This document shows, piece by piece, positions 16,793-25,786 of a stretch of 52,151 bases of DNA (position 1 is the stretch's first letter; every line of letters starts with the position of its first letter). The stretch lies in assembly GCA_030754885.1 (NCBI GenBank), contig JASLZL010000086.1:1-52151 (forward strand). Direction: 5' to 3'. Origin of the DNA: Rhodospirillales bacterium (GTDB lineage Bacteria; Pseudomonadota; Alphaproteobacteria; Rhodospirillales; JASLLZ01). The translations under genes and the position numbers were made by a program. The notes under the pieces were generated by a model, which had not been told where the DNA came from, did not search any database, and saw only the letters and a program-made list of their open reading frames with translations.

Positions 16793-17926
16793 TTACTTGC
16801 CAGGCCGTAACGGCGCCGCGTCGAGAGCTGCCGCGAGGGCGTACCAAGCGGGCTTGCGTCTGTAGTCCGCGTCATAGGGAAGCCCCCGAACGATACCGCC
16901 GTCGGGGCGCGGAAAGTGACCGGTCAGCCAGGTATGGCGGTCCGTCACGCCCCAGGTCAGCACCGCTTCGGTGGCCGGGCGGGCCAGCACCACATCCAGG
17001 AAACGGGCGTAGGCGTCGGCGACCAGGCGATCGCGGGTTTCAATGCTGCCACGGAGGGACGTATCGCGGGCGTCCAGCTCGGTTACCTGAAGGGCCAGGC
17101 CCAGGTCCGCCGCCTCGTCGCAGAATTGGCCAAGGGCGCGTGTATCCATGGAACCTTCGCTGCCCGGGTCCAAGTGGCCTTGGATGCCGAGGGCATGGAT
17201 GGGCACGCCCTTGCTCAACAAGTTTTCGAGCAGACGGAGCGTTGCGTATCGGCGCTGCCGTCCGATGTCCCAACCCCATTCGCAGCCATATTCGTTAAAC
17301 ACAAGCCGGGCGCCGGGATCGGCCTCGGCGGCGGCCTCGAAGGCGAGGGCCAGGTAGTCGGGGCCGAGGGCTTTGAGGAAAAGGCTGTTTCGCAGGCCGT
17401 CCGGCCGGCCGTCTTTCGGCTCGATGGCCTCGTTGACGACGTCCCAACTGTGCATTCTTCCCCGGTAGCGCCCGGCCACCGTTTGGATGTGGTATCGGAT
17501 GAGTTTTGCCGCATCCTTACGCGGATCGGCCAGGTGCTTGGGCAGCCACTTTGGGTTCATGTCGTGCCAAAGAAGCGTGTGGCCGCGCATCATCATGCCG
17601 TGATTGGTGGCGAAATCGGCGATCGCATCGGCGTTGTGGAAATCAGGTGCCTTTTTCCTGCGTTCCAACGGTCCCCATTTGAGAGCATTCCCGGGTACCA
17701 CCATTTCGAAATCGCGGGTCAAGGTGGCCGCGAACATGGGGTCGGTGAGAAGAGGCGCGCTCACCTCCGCGCCGATTATCAAACCCTTGCGCTGGGCGCG
17801 TTCCTTCAACGGTGTCATATCAACGACGTCGGGATCCCGATTTGGCGTCGAAACGCAACCGGCGAGCGCCATGGCGGCGCTACCAGCCAAAAACCTGCGC
17901 CGCGATAGGGGAGGGGACGTCGTCAT
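16793..17926 (-). CDS. GH10 endo-1,4-beta-xylanase, Tat-exported lipoprotein
   Basis: The 377-residue product is a single GH10 catalytic domain. The N-terminus has a twin-arginine signal (SRRRFLAG) followed by a lipobox (ALAGC, Cys24), so it is probably exported folded and lipid-anchored. Family landmarks are present: RGHTLLWHDMNPKWL, WDVVNEA with acid/base Glu166, IQGHLDPG, and VTELDARD with nucleophile Glu283. No carbohydrate-binding module is attached. No other glycan gene is near, so it may act on xylan-like or algal polymers encountered by the cell. The start was set at the ATG before the Tat signal; upstream frame is without protein character. Confidence 0.93.
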   Translation of the reverse strand: MTTSPPLSRRRFLAGSAAMALAGCVSTPNRDPDVVDMTPLKERAQRKGLIIGAEVSAPLLTDPMFAATLTRDFEMVVPGNALKWGPLERRKKAPDFHNADAIADFATNHGMMMRGHTLLWHDMNPKWLPKHLADPRKDAAKLIRYHIQTVAGRYRGRMHSWDVVNEAIEPKDGRPDGLRNSLFLKALGPDYLALAFEAAAEADPGARLVFNEYGCEWGWDIGRQRRYATLRLLENLLSKGVPIHALGIQGHLDPGSEGSMDTRALGQFCDEAADLGLALQVTELDARDTSLRGSIETRDRLVADAYARFLDVVLARPATEAVLTWGVTDRHTWLTGHFPRPDGGIVRGLPYDADYRRKPAWYALAAALDAAPLRPGK

Positions 17927-18114
17927 GGATAGAGCATAGAGGAAGATTCCCGAAACCGTGACCAGGAACGATTTACCATCCGCAAAGCACTTGCCGGCGG
18001 GGCGGGCTGTCTTGACTGTCTCGCCCGGGCCGCGTTCAATTGGGCCATGCCAAGCATCAGCGCGACCCTCCGTCGCCACGAATCCCAAACCTTTTTCCCG
18101 CCAAGCCGCCACCG

Positions 18115-19329
18115 ATGAGCAGGCCGTTTGCCAATCCCGTCGCCCTTTTACGGGAACACGACTACCGCAGCCTGTGGTTCGCCGGGGGCTGCTTTTGGAC
18201 GGTCCGCTGGATTGAGGTTCTGGCCGTCAGCGTGTTTGTGTTCGAGTTCACGGGCTCGGCGACGGCGGTGGCTCTGGTCATGTTTGCGCGCACGGTACCG
18301 ATGATTCTGTTCGGGGCTGTCATCGGTGCATTGGCCCAGCACTTTCAAGGCAGGACATTGATGCTCTTCGGTCTTGCGGTCCTGTCGCTGATTTCGGCCG
18401 GTCTCAGCGCGCTTGTCGCATTCGGCGCCGTAGAGGTCTGGCATATCGCGCTCGGAGCATTCTTAAACGGCACCTACGGGACGATGGAGTTTTCGGTCCG
18501 CCGCATCATGCTTGGCGAGATCGTGGGCACCGAACGCGCCGGTTCGGCGCTGGCGCTCGATTCCGTGACCATGAACGGCACCCGGATCCTTGGTCCCGTC
18601 GTGGGCGGTCTGTTGTACGAACTCATCGGGCTCGAAGGGGCCTACGCCGCCAGCGCCCTACTTCACGGCTCCGCGGTCCTTCTTGTCGTCGGCCTTCGCT
18701 ATCGGCAAAGCGCACGCATTGCGCCGAAGGTCCTGTTCACGGCAGATCTGTTCGAGGGCTTTCGGTATGCGGGCACCAACAAACTGCTGATCGGCATGTT
18801 CATTGTTACCGTGACGATGAACTTCTTTTCCTTTCCGTTCGTATCAATGGTCCCCGTCATCGGTAAGGAAGTATTGCTCCTGAGCGCCTTGCCGATCGGG
18901 CTGTTGATTACGTCCAATGGTCTCGGCTCCTTGGTAGGAGCTGTCTTCATCTCCCTCTATCAGCCACGCGACCGCGTGCGGGTCTTCTTCTTCGGCTCGG
19001 CTCTCAATCTTGTCGCGATCTTTGCCTTTTCGTTTTCGCAAAGTTTCAAAGTCGCGATGGTCATACTTCTCATCGCCGGCCTGTGCGACGCGTGCTTCAG
19101 CGCCAATCAGGCGGCAATCGTCTTCTTGTCCACGATTCCAGCCATGCGTTCGCGCATGATGGGTGCCTTGACCATGTGTATCGGCATGGGGCATTTCGGA
19201 CTCCTTCACATCGGATTCATGGCCAGCCTTTACGGTGGTGCGACGGCCGTCGCGGTGATGACCGTCGAAGGGTTCTTGGTGATGGTCGCGATTTACCTGT
19301 TCTGGCCGGCGCTGCGCAAAAAACAGTGA
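18115..19329 (+). CDS. Major facilitator superfamily transporter (MFS_3/EntS-like)
   Basis: The 404-residue membrane protein is rich in hydrophobic segments, consistent with about twelve helices, and starts SRPFANPVALLREHDYRSLW, the N-terminal pattern of exporters related to EntS. FSVRRIMLGEIVGTERAGSA and LDSVTMNGTRILGPVVGGLL are typical loops of this group. I chose the ATG at 18115; an earlier ATG at 18040 would add non-hydrophobic sequence. It is divergent from the xylanase gene across 188 bases. Its base composition looks less GC-rich than its neighbours. The substrate, perhaps a siderophore or drug, is unknown. Confidence 0.85.
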   Translation: MSRPFANPVALLREHDYRSLWFAGGCFWTVRWIEVLAVSVFVFEFTGSATAVALVMFARTVPMILFGAVIGALAQHFQGRTLMLFGLAVLSLISAGLSALVAFGAVEVWHIALGAFLNGTYGTMEFSVRRIMLGEIVGTERAGSALALDSVTMNGTRILGPVVGGLLYELIGLEGAYAASALLHGSAVLLVVGLRYRQSARIAPKVLFTADLFEGFRYAGTNKLLIGMFIVTVTMNFFSFPFVSMVPVIGKEVLLLSALPIGLLITSNGLGSLVGAVFISLYQPRDRVRVFFFGSALNLVAIFAFSFSQSFKVAMVILLIAGLCDACFSANQAAIVFLSTIPAMRSRMMGALTMCIGMGHFGLLHIGFMASLYGGATAVAVMTVEGFLVMVAIYLFWPALRKKQ

Positions 19330-19347
19330 CGCTGCGCCCCCGCTTCC

Positions 19348-20367
19348 CTAATCGTCGAGGCGGAAGCCCTCGGGGAAGGGATCGGAGGGATCGTAGCCGT
19401 ACTGGATGAGACCTGAGAGCCAGGCACGCCCGGCGATGGTCGGGATGACGGCGGGGCGTTCGCCGACCATGGTTTTCTCAATCACCCGGCCATGGAAGCG
19501 GGTATCGATGATGGAGCGGTTGTCGAAGCGTTCGCCCATGGCGATCTGGCCGCGGGCGCGCATCACGGCAAGGCGCGCGCAGGTGCCGGTGCCCGTCGGG
19601 CTGCGATCGATGCGCCCGGGCTGCACGACACAGGCGTTGCGCGATGTCTTGCCGCCGTCGGGCGAATCCGTTATCGGGCAGGCGATTTGGGACAGCGAGA
19701 CGCCTTTGAACTCGGGCTCGGTCGGATGGGTGGCCTCAATCTGATCGATTGCCGCCATGGCAATCCGCATGCCCATGGCGACAATGTCGCGCCCTTCGTC
19801 GGGGGTCACCGAAAAGCCCAGCCCATGGGCGTCGGCGATGGCAAAGAACATGCCGCCATAGCTCACGTCCACGGTGATCGTGCCGAGGCCTTCCACCTCC
19901 AGCGGATGATCAAGCGCAATCACGAAGGCCGGTTGGTTGGTGAACTCTATCTCAAGCGCGCCCTTCTCATCGCGTCGTGCCTGGATGCCGATGAGCCCGG
20001 CGGGTGATTCGAGAATAAAGCGCGTCTCGTCGCCCTCCATCGGCACGATGCCAAGTTCGATCAAGGCGGCCGACGTGGAGATGGTGTTGGATCCCGACAT
20101 GGGCGGGTATTCAACCGATTCCATGATGATGTAGCCGGCCGCCGCCTCTGGGTGCTTAGGCGGAACGATCAGGTTGGCCGAACTGATGCCGGCGCCGCGC
20201 GGTTCGTTCAAAAGGAAGCGGCGCAGCCAGTCGTCGTGGTCGCGCATATGAACCATCTGCTGCTGCACGGTGTCACCGGGCGGCGGGACGACGCCGCCGG
20301 TTACGATCCTGGCGGGCGTGCCCTCGCAATGCATATCGGCCACCGTGATGGTGCGCGACCAGCGCAT
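19348..20367 (-). CDS. Proline racemase superfamily protein with Ser91/Thr258 active-site pair
   Basis: The 339-residue protein aligns with proline racemase, 4-hydroxyproline epimerase and trans-3-hydroxyproline dehydratase. The first catalytic position reads PPMSGSNTIS, with Ser91 where Cys is usual. The second reads DRSPTGTGTCAR, with Thr258 where racemases have Cys and 3-hydroxyproline dehydratases have Thr. A Cys follows at 263. The Thr favours dehydratase over epimerase chemistry, with Ser replacing the general acid/base Cys; this is inference. A strong AAGGAGG site precedes ATG 20367. The CD-NTase-like gene ends 47 bases upstream on the same strand. Confidence 0.85.
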   Translation of the reverse strand: MRWSRTITVADMHCEGTPARIVTGGVVPPPGDTVQQQMVHMRDHDDWLRRFLLNEPRGAGISSANLIVPPKHPEAAAGYIIMESVEYPPMSGSNTISTSAALIELGIVPMEGDETRFILESPAGLIGIQARRDEKGALEIEFTNQPAFVIALDHPLEVEGLGTITVDVSYGGMFFAIADAHGLGFSVTPDEGRDIVAMGMRIAMAAIDQIEATHPTEPEFKGVSLSQIACPITDSPDGGKTSRNACVVQPGRIDRSPTGTGTCARLAVMRARGQIAMGERFDNRSIIDTRFHGRVIEKTMVGERPAVIPTIAGRAWLSGLIQYGYDPSDPFPEGFRLDD

Positions 20368-20414
20368 GGTTTTTCCTCCTTTATGATTTCGGGGTTGGGC
20401 ACCCGAATACGGCT

Positions 20415-21419
20415 TTAGCCTGCCGCCGCCAGTCCGATGCGTGGCACCTGGGCCGGTGGTTCGTCGGCGGCAGGTGGACCCTGGCTCTCTATAAAGGCGG
20501 CACCGAAGATGCCTTCCCAATAGGCTAGGGCGTCGTCGCCGGCGTTGTCGCGTTCCAAAAGGCAGGCCGTCTTGGCGGCGCCGTAGGCTTCGTTGGCCGC
20601 CGCCAGCCACGACCCGCCCACCGCCAGAAGCTCGGAGCTGCCGGGAATGGGAACGGCGCGGTCGCGCTGGAAACGCAGCCAGAAGAAGAAATCGCGGACC
20701 ATCCAGTCGTAGAAAAGGAGACCGCGTCGGTGATAGGTCCAGACCGAAACGAAATCGGTAACCAGCAATTCCAGCGCCAGGGCGCCAATGTCGATACGCC
20801 GTGCCTGGCGCCAGGCCTTAAGCATGAGGATCAGGTGGCTTGCCTTGTTTCCGCTGGCGGCGTCGGCGGCCTCCAGGCGGGCCATTTCCGCCGTCGGGTC
20901 AATGACACGCCAGGCGGCCGATGAGCCGGGATCGGCAACCAGGAAACCCGAGCGATTCTCCTCTGGGTGACGCGGGAAGCATGGGATCAGCCGGACCGTC
21001 GCGCAGTGCCGGGCAACGTCGCCACCGGGACGGACGGCAAGCCAGCCTTCCGGTGCATGGGTGATGTCAGGTAACCGTTCTCTAAGCACGGCCGCCAGCT
21101 CAAGGCCGAGCGACTGGCCGCCGGTCGCTTGACGGTTTTCCGACCTGATGTTGACGGGCAGTACATAAAGGATGTCGATTATATCGGCCGGGCGGATGGC
21201 GGTTCCCTTTCCATGGCCGCCAATAATCAGGTAATCGCTCTCACCGGCTCCCGGAAATCCGCCCGATAGAAGCTCGTCCAGGGGGCGGAAATGGGACCTC
21301 AGGCAACGCGCCACATCGGTCGCCGCCGCCAGGGTGTCGCACCTTTCGCTTTCGGTGGGCCGCAGATGTTCGATAAATCCGCCAAACCGCGCAAAGACGT
21401 GTCGCCACGCGTCGGTCAT
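20415..21419 (-). CDS. CD-NTase/SMODS-like nucleotidyltransferase-fold protein with degenerate active site
   Basis: The 334-residue product follows the SMODS layout: an N-terminal helix, a glycine loop GGHGKGTAIRP (67-77) running into DIIDILYVLP, a central VRLIPCF strand (142-148), a C-terminal helical core with MLKAWRQARRIDIGALALEL, and the end ALAYWEGIFGAAF. Remembered cGAS/DncV-type enzymes have GS in the loop, D-x-D, and a third Asp before x-x-P. Here those positions read Gly67-Gly68, Ile80/Asp82 and Arg143, so synthesis of a cyclic oligonucleotide looks unlikely. No CBASS effector (phospholipase, nuclease, TM protein, HORMA) is nearby. The start was set at ATG 21419; one 13 codons upstream lies in the tandem repeat. 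Confidence 0.72.
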   Translation of the reverse strand: MTDAWRHVFARFGGFIEHLRPTESERCDTLAAATDVARCLRSHFRPLDELLSGGFPGAGESDYLIIGGHGKGTAIRPADIIDILYVLPVNIRSENRQATGGQSLGLELAAVLRERLPDITHAPEGWLAVRPGGDVARHCATVRLIPCFPRHPEENRSGFLVADPGSSAAWRVIDPTAEMARLEAADAASGNKASHLILMLKAWRQARRIDIGALALELLVTDFVSVWTYHRRGLLFYDWMVRDFFFWLRFQRDRAVPIPGSSELLAVGGSWLAAANEAYGAAKTACLLERDNAGDDALAYWEGIFGAAFIESQGPPAADEPPAQVPRIGLAAAG

Positions 21420-21456
21420 CGGCCGCTGGCTCCCTCCTTGCCCTCGCTTGAGAGGC

Positions 21457-21517
21457 AAAAAAGTGGGGCGGCCCCGGGGCAGAGCCCCGAAACACGCCCC
21501 AAGTTTTCCAGGGAGGA
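21457..21517. repeat. Copy 1 of a 61-bp tandem structured repeat
   Basis: This copy is 61 bases and recurs 96 bases downstream with five differences, all transitions. An outer arm TGGGGCG pairs with CGCCCCA around a CGGGGC/GCCCCG inner stem, so the transcript or single strand would fold into a two-stem hairpin. It ends in CCAGGGAGGA. It lies between nrdJ and the CD-NTase-like gene. Confidence 0.9.
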
Positions 21518-21552
21518 ACTGTGGAAGACGCTACGATTTCCTCCGGGAAAAG

Positions 21553-21613
21553 AAAAAAATGGGGTGGCCCCGGGGCAGAACCCCGAAACACACCCCAAGT
21601 TTCCCAGGGAGGA
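21553..21613. repeat. Copy 2 of the 61-bp tandem structured repeat
   Basis: This copy differs from the first at five positions. Two of these are paired changes in the outer stem (TGGGGTG with CACCCCA instead of TGGGGCG with CGCCCCA), so pairing is kept. The inner stem loses one closing pair. It starts 20 bases after the nrdJ stop, read on the minus strand. Confidence 0.9.
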
Positions 21614-21633
21614 TCGGTGGAAACTGTCGTTCA

Positions 21634-24600
21634 TCACGAGCACCCGCTGGTTGATCCGCAGGTCACGCACTTCAGGCAGGTGCCGTTGCGAACCAGGGTA
21701 AAATTGCCGCATTCAGAGCACGAATCGCCCTCATAGCCCTTGAGCTTGGCCTCCAGGGACGAATCGGCGCGTTGATCGGACGCCGGCACGGCCATGGCCG
21801 TCACCGAGGCGCCGAGGGTGGCCTCCATGGTTTGGGTGGTGGCCATGGCCTGGTGTGGGGGGGTGGCGGCGCCAAGGCTTCGGGCCTCGGTGGCGCGGTC
21901 TGCGCCCCCGTCGAGGACCAAGAGCTGATTGCGGACGTATCCGGTGGAGGTATAGCGGCGCACCGTGGCCGCTACCGCGTCGTGTTCGGTGGCCGGCAGG
22001 TCACCCTCATCGTCGCCCCGGCCCAGGCTGTCGGGCCGCACGTCGGCTGGCTCCACATGGGCAAGGTCGTTGCGCCCGAGATAGGAAACCGCCAGTTCGC
22101 GGAAGATGTAATCGAGGATTGAGGTGGCCATCTTGATGGTGTCGTTGCCCTCGACGATGCCGGAGGGCTCGAAGCGTGTGAAGGTGAAGGCCTCGACGAA
22201 TTCCTCCAGCGGAACGCCGTATTGGAAGCCGATGGAAATGGCGATGGCGAAGTTGTTCATCAGGCTGCGGAAGGCGGCGCCCTCCTTGTGCATGTCGATG
22301 AATATCTCGCCGACGCCGCCGTCCTCGTATTCGCCGGTGCGCAGGTAGACCTTATGGCCGCCGACGATGGCCTTCTGGGTGTAGCCCTTGCGCCGCTGGG
22401 GCAGGCGTCGCCGGTGGGCGACGGCGCGACGCTCGATGACCCGTTCGATCACCCGCTCAGCGACCACACCGGCACGTGCCGCGGCAGGCTGGTCGGCGAT
22501 GTCGGTGTCAAAATCGTCTTCGTCGCCGTCCAGCAGCGACGCCTGCAAGGGTTGGGACAACTTGGAGCCGTCCCGGTAGAGCGCGTTGGCTTTGAGGCCG
22601 AGGCGCCACGACAGCATATAGGCTTCCAGGCATTCCTCGACAGCCGCCCCGTTGGGCATGTTGATGGTCTTTGATATGGCTCCCGAGATGAACGGCTGCG
22701 CCGCTGCCATCATGCGAATGTGGCTGGCGGCGGAGAGAAAGCGCTTGCCCAGTCGGCCGCACGGGTTGGCGCAGTCGAATACGGGCAGGTGCGCGTCGTC
22801 GAGATGCGGCGCGCCTTCGAGAGTCATGGCGCCGCAGACGTAGGTGTTGGCGGCCTCAATGTCGGACTTCGAAAAACCGAGGTTGGCCAGTACGTCAAAG
22901 CCCACGTCGTTGATCTCAGCGGCGTCGAGGCCCAGGGTCTCGACGCAAAATTCTTCGCCCAGGGTCCATTTGTTGAAGACGAACTTGATATCGAAGGCTT
23001 CGGCCAGGGCGTTCTCCACCGTCTCAATGGCGGTGTCGGTGAAGCCCTTTTCCCGCAGTGCCGCGTGGTCGATTCCAGGAGCGCCCTGCAGTGTCCCGTT
23101 GCCGACCGCGTAACTCGTCATTTCCTCGATCTGTTCAGGGCTATATCCCAGGTATTGTAGGGCCTGGGGCACCATGCGATTGATGATCTTGAAATAACCG
23201 CCGCCGGCCAGCTTCTTGAACTTGACGATGGCGAAGTCGGGTTCGACGCCCGTGGTGTCGCAGTCCATGACCAGCCCGATGGTACCGGTAGGCGCGATCA
23301 CCGAGACCTGGGCGTTGCGATAGCCGTGAGCCTGGCCAAGGGTCAACGCCTGGTCCCAGGCTTCGCGGGCCGCCTCGGAGAGTGCCTCGTCGGGGCAGTC
23401 TTCGCGGTTTAACGGCACTGGCAGGACCGACAGGCTGTCGTAGCCGTCGCTCTCGCCGTGGGCAGCGCGGTAGTGGTTGCCGATGACCCGCAGCATCGCC
23501 TCGCGGTTTTCGGCGAAGTGGGGGAAAGCGCCCATCTCGCCCGCCATCTCGGCCGAGGTGGCGTAGGCGGTGCCGGTCATCAAAGCCGTCACGGCGCCGC
23601 AGATCGCCCGTCCGGCATCCGAATCGTAAGAGATGCCGGAGGCCATCAGGTAACCGCCGATGTTGGCATAGCCCAGGCCCAGGGTGCGGAACTCATAGGA
23701 CAACTGGGCGATACGTGCCGACGGGTACTGGGCCATCAGGACGGAGATCTCAAGCACGACGGTCCACAGGCGAACGGCGTGGACGAAGGTGGGGACGTCA
23801 AGCCCGCCGTCATCGCGGCGGAAGGCCATCAGGTTAAGAGACGCCAGATTGCACGCCGTGTCGTCCAGGAACATGTACTCAGAACATGGATTAGAGGCGT
23901 TGATGCGGCCGCTCTCGGGACAGGTGTGCCAGTCGTTTACCGTGGTGTCGAATTGGATGCCCGGATCAGCGCAGGCCCAGGCGGCGTGACCGATCTGATC
24001 CCACAAATCGCGCGCCCGGACGCGCTTGGAGACGGCGCCGTCGGTGCGCCGGATGAGCTCCCAATCGCCGTCGCCGATGACCTTTTCAAGGAAGGCGTTG
24101 GTGACCCGCACTGAGTTGTTGGAGTTTTGTCCGGCGACGGTGAGATACGCTTCTGAATCCCAATCTGTGTTGAAGACGGGGAACTCGATTTCGGTGAAGC
24201 CCTGGCGCGCGAACTGGATGATCCTCTGGATGTAGTTTTCCGGAATCATCGCCTTGCGGGCGCCGATGATGGCCTTCTTCAGGCGCTTGTTGCGCCGTGG
24301 GTCGAACCGCTCTTCACCCTCGTCTTCGACCTCGTGGCAGGCGCGCATGACCAAGTTGAGGTGGACGTTGGCAAGTCTGGATCCGGCGACCAGGGCGGCC
24401 ACCTTCTGTTCTTCGCGGGTCTTCCAGTTGATGTATTCCTCGACGTCCGGATGGTCGATGTCGATCACCACCATCTTGGCGGCGCGCCGTGTCGTGCCGC
24501 CCGACTTGATGGCGGCGGCGGCGCGGTCGCCAATGCGCAGGAAACTCATTAGCCCCGAGGATTTCCCGCCGCCCGATAGCGGCTCGTCGGCGCCGCGCAG

Positions 24601-25311
24601 GCGTGAGAAATTGGTCCCCGTGCCCGAGCCGTACTTGAACAGGCGCGCCTCACGCACCCACAGGTCCATGATGCCGCCTTCGTTGACCAGATCGTCGTTG
24701 ATGCCTTGGATGAAACAGGCATGGGGCTGGGGATGTTCATAGCTTGACTTTGAAGCCACCAATTCGCCGCTTTGGTAGTCCACGTAATGGTGACCCTGGG
24801 CCGGCCCGTCGATGCCGTAGGCCCAGTGCAGACCGGTGTTGAACCACTGCGGTGAGTTGGGCGCCGCCGCCTGGGCGCAGAGCATGTGGCGCATCTCGTC
24901 GTAATAGGCCCGAGCGTCGTCCTCGGAATCGAAATAGCCGCCTTTCCAGCCCCAATAGGTCCAGGTGCCGGCCAGCCGGTCGAGCACTTGGCAGACGCTG
25001 CTCTCGCCGATGTAGCGTTCGTCAGCCGCAAGCTTGGGCAGGGCTTGGTCGTCTCCGGCTCGGCGCCACAGCCATTGCGGCACGCCGTCCTCTTCCACCG
25101 GTTTCAGGCAAGCCGGTACGCCGGCCTTGCGGAAATACTTCTGGGCCAAGATGTCGCACGCCACCTGCGACCAATGGACAGGGACTTCAATATCGTCGGC
25201 ATGAAAGACGATGGAGCCGTCTGGATTCTTGATTTCGCTCGATGTCTTGCGAAACTCGAACGAATGATAGGGCGAGACGTCCTTTTTGGTAAAATAGCGA
25301 GCGATCCGCAT
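21634..25311 (-). CDS. nrdJ: Class II (adenosylcobalamin-dependent) ribonucleotide reductase
   Basis: The 1225-residue protein is a full-length NrdJ of the large alphaproteobacterial type. It has the N-terminal [32 protein letters not shown], the substrate region [40 protein letters not shown], and a C-terminal zinc-ribbon-like tail with [18 protein letters not shown] and CGSTSGCS that probably holds the redox-active cysteines. It reduces ribonucleotides with or without oxygen, using coenzyme B12. It is monocistronic or leads into the repeat and CD-NTase-like gene. Three NrdR-like boxes lie upstream; I saw no cobalamin riboswitch. Confidence 0.97.
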   Translation of the reverse strand: MRIARYFTKKDVSPYHSFEFRKTSSEIKNPDGSIVFHADDIEVPVHWSQVACDILAQKYFRKAGVPACLKPVEEDGVPQWLWRRAGDDQALPKLAADERYIGESSVCQVLDRLAGTWTYWGWKGGYFDSEDDARAYYDEMRHMLCAQAAAPNSPQWFNTGLHWAYGIDGPAQGHHYVDYQSGELVASKSSYEHPQPHACFIQGINDDLVNEGGIMDLWVREARLFKYGSGTGTNFSRLRGADEPLSGGGKSSGLMSFLRIGDRAAAAIKSGGTTRRAAKMVVIDIDHPDVEEYINWKTREEQKVAALVAGSRLANVHLNLVMRACHEVEDEGEERFDPRRNKRLKKAIIGARKAMIPENYIQRIIQFARQGFTEIEFPVFNTDWDSEAYLTVAGQNSNNSVRVTNAFLEKVIGDGDWELIRRTDGAVSKRVRARDLWDQIGHAAWACADPGIQFDTTVNDWHTCPESGRINASNPCSEYMFLDDTACNLASLNLMAFRRDDGGLDVPTFVHAVRLWTVVLEISVLMAQYPSARIAQLSYEFRTLGLGYANIGGYLMASGISYDSDAGRAICGAVTALMTGTAYATSAEMAGEMGAFPHFAENREAMLRVIGNHYRAAHGESDGYDSLSVLPVPLNREDCPDEALSEAAREAWDQALTLGQAHGYRNAQVSVIAPTGTIGLVMDCDTTGVEPDFAIVKFKKLAGGGYFKIINRMVPQALQYLGYSPEQIEEMTSYAVGNGTLQGAPGIDHAALREKGFTDTAIETVENALAEAFDIKFVFNKWTLGEEFCVETLGLDAAEINDVGFDVLANLGFSKSDIEAANTYVCGAMTLEGAPHLDDAHLPVFDCANPCGRLGKRFLSAASHIRMMAAAQPFISGAISKTINMPNGAAVEECLEAYMLSWRLGLKANALYRDGSKLSQPLQASLLDGDEDDFDTDIADQPAAARAGVVAERVIERVIERRAVAHRRRLPQRRKGYTQKAIVGGHKVYLRTGEYEDGGVGEIFIDMHKEGAAFRSLMNNFAIAISIGFQYGVPLEEFVEAFTFTRFEPSGIVEGNDTIKMATSILDYIFRELAVSYLGRNDLAHVEPADVRPDSLGRGDDEGDLPATEHDAVAATVRRYTSTGYVRNQLLVLDGGADRATEARSLGAATPPHQAMATTQTMEATLGASVTAMAVPASDQRADSSLEAKLKGYEGDSCSECGNFTLVRNGTCLKCVTCGSTSGCS

Positions 25312-25383
25312 GTTGCCCCCCCTTTTTGCGCCACATAACCGGTTGGCTTTTTATGGGCACGTGCCCCCCTCGGCCCCGTGATC

Positions 25384-25435
25384 CCACAACATATCGTTCC
25401 CAGACACAACAGATTGTGGATACTATAAATTGTGT
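25384..25435. promoter_or_regulatory. Three NrdR-box-like 16-mers upstream of nrdJ
   Basis: Read on the minus strand towards nrdJ, three near-palindromic 16-mers follow one another: ACACAATTTATAGTAT (25420-25435), CCACAATCTGTTGTGT (25404-25419) and GAACGATATGTTGTGG (25384-25399). Against the consensus ACACWATATATWGTGT they match at about 14, 13 and 11 positions. The first also contains a TATAGT that could be a -10 element, so NrdR binding would cover the promoter. Known NrdR sites usually occur as pairs; box spacing here is tighter than the usual pair. Confidence 0.55.
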
Positions 25436-25786
25436 CCCTGTTACGCTGAAGGCACAAAATGTAGCCAATCCCGTCCCCTATGGCAACATAATTTCGCCAC
25501 ATTTGGTGGATCGTCCGCCAAATCACCACAAAATATGGGAGAAATCAGCGGCTTGGGTTGAGGGATGATGCCCGGTAAGTCCAGTGTGGGCTTCGTCACC
25601 CAGTTGACTAATCAGGATTAGCTTGAACCAACATCGGGAGAATTTAATACCTGAACCAAGGCACTTAAACGGGAAGCGTGGGGCGGCTGAACGGGTCGTC
25701 GAAAGCCCGCTTTCCGAAAGCTTGAGGGCTACTACGGTGACAATTTCGCGCCAGGCCCTGGACACGAAGGGCGAGGCAAACCACAG
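25436..25786. other. Intergenic stretch without a recognisable gene
   Basis: This 351-base stretch lies between the nrdJ control region and the end of the MFS gene, which runs the same way. It is less GC-rich than its surroundings. Short open frames cross it on both strands, but none shows family motifs or a convincing ribosome site. I saw no tRNA cloverleaf, riboswitch core or clear terminator. Confidence 0.5.

Noticed and set aside
21457-21613. CRISPR array
   Set aside because: There are only two long repeat units with internal dyads and one 35-base interval; no cas genes are present.
20415-25311. A complete CBASS defence system
   Set aside because: Only a CD-NTase-like gene with degenerate active site is present; no effector, HORMA/TRIP13 or Cap2/Cap3 gene adjoins it.
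25312-25560. Cobalamin riboswitch upstream of nrdJ
   Set aside because: I could not find the B12-box core or the conserved GCCACTG-type segment on the nrdJ strand.
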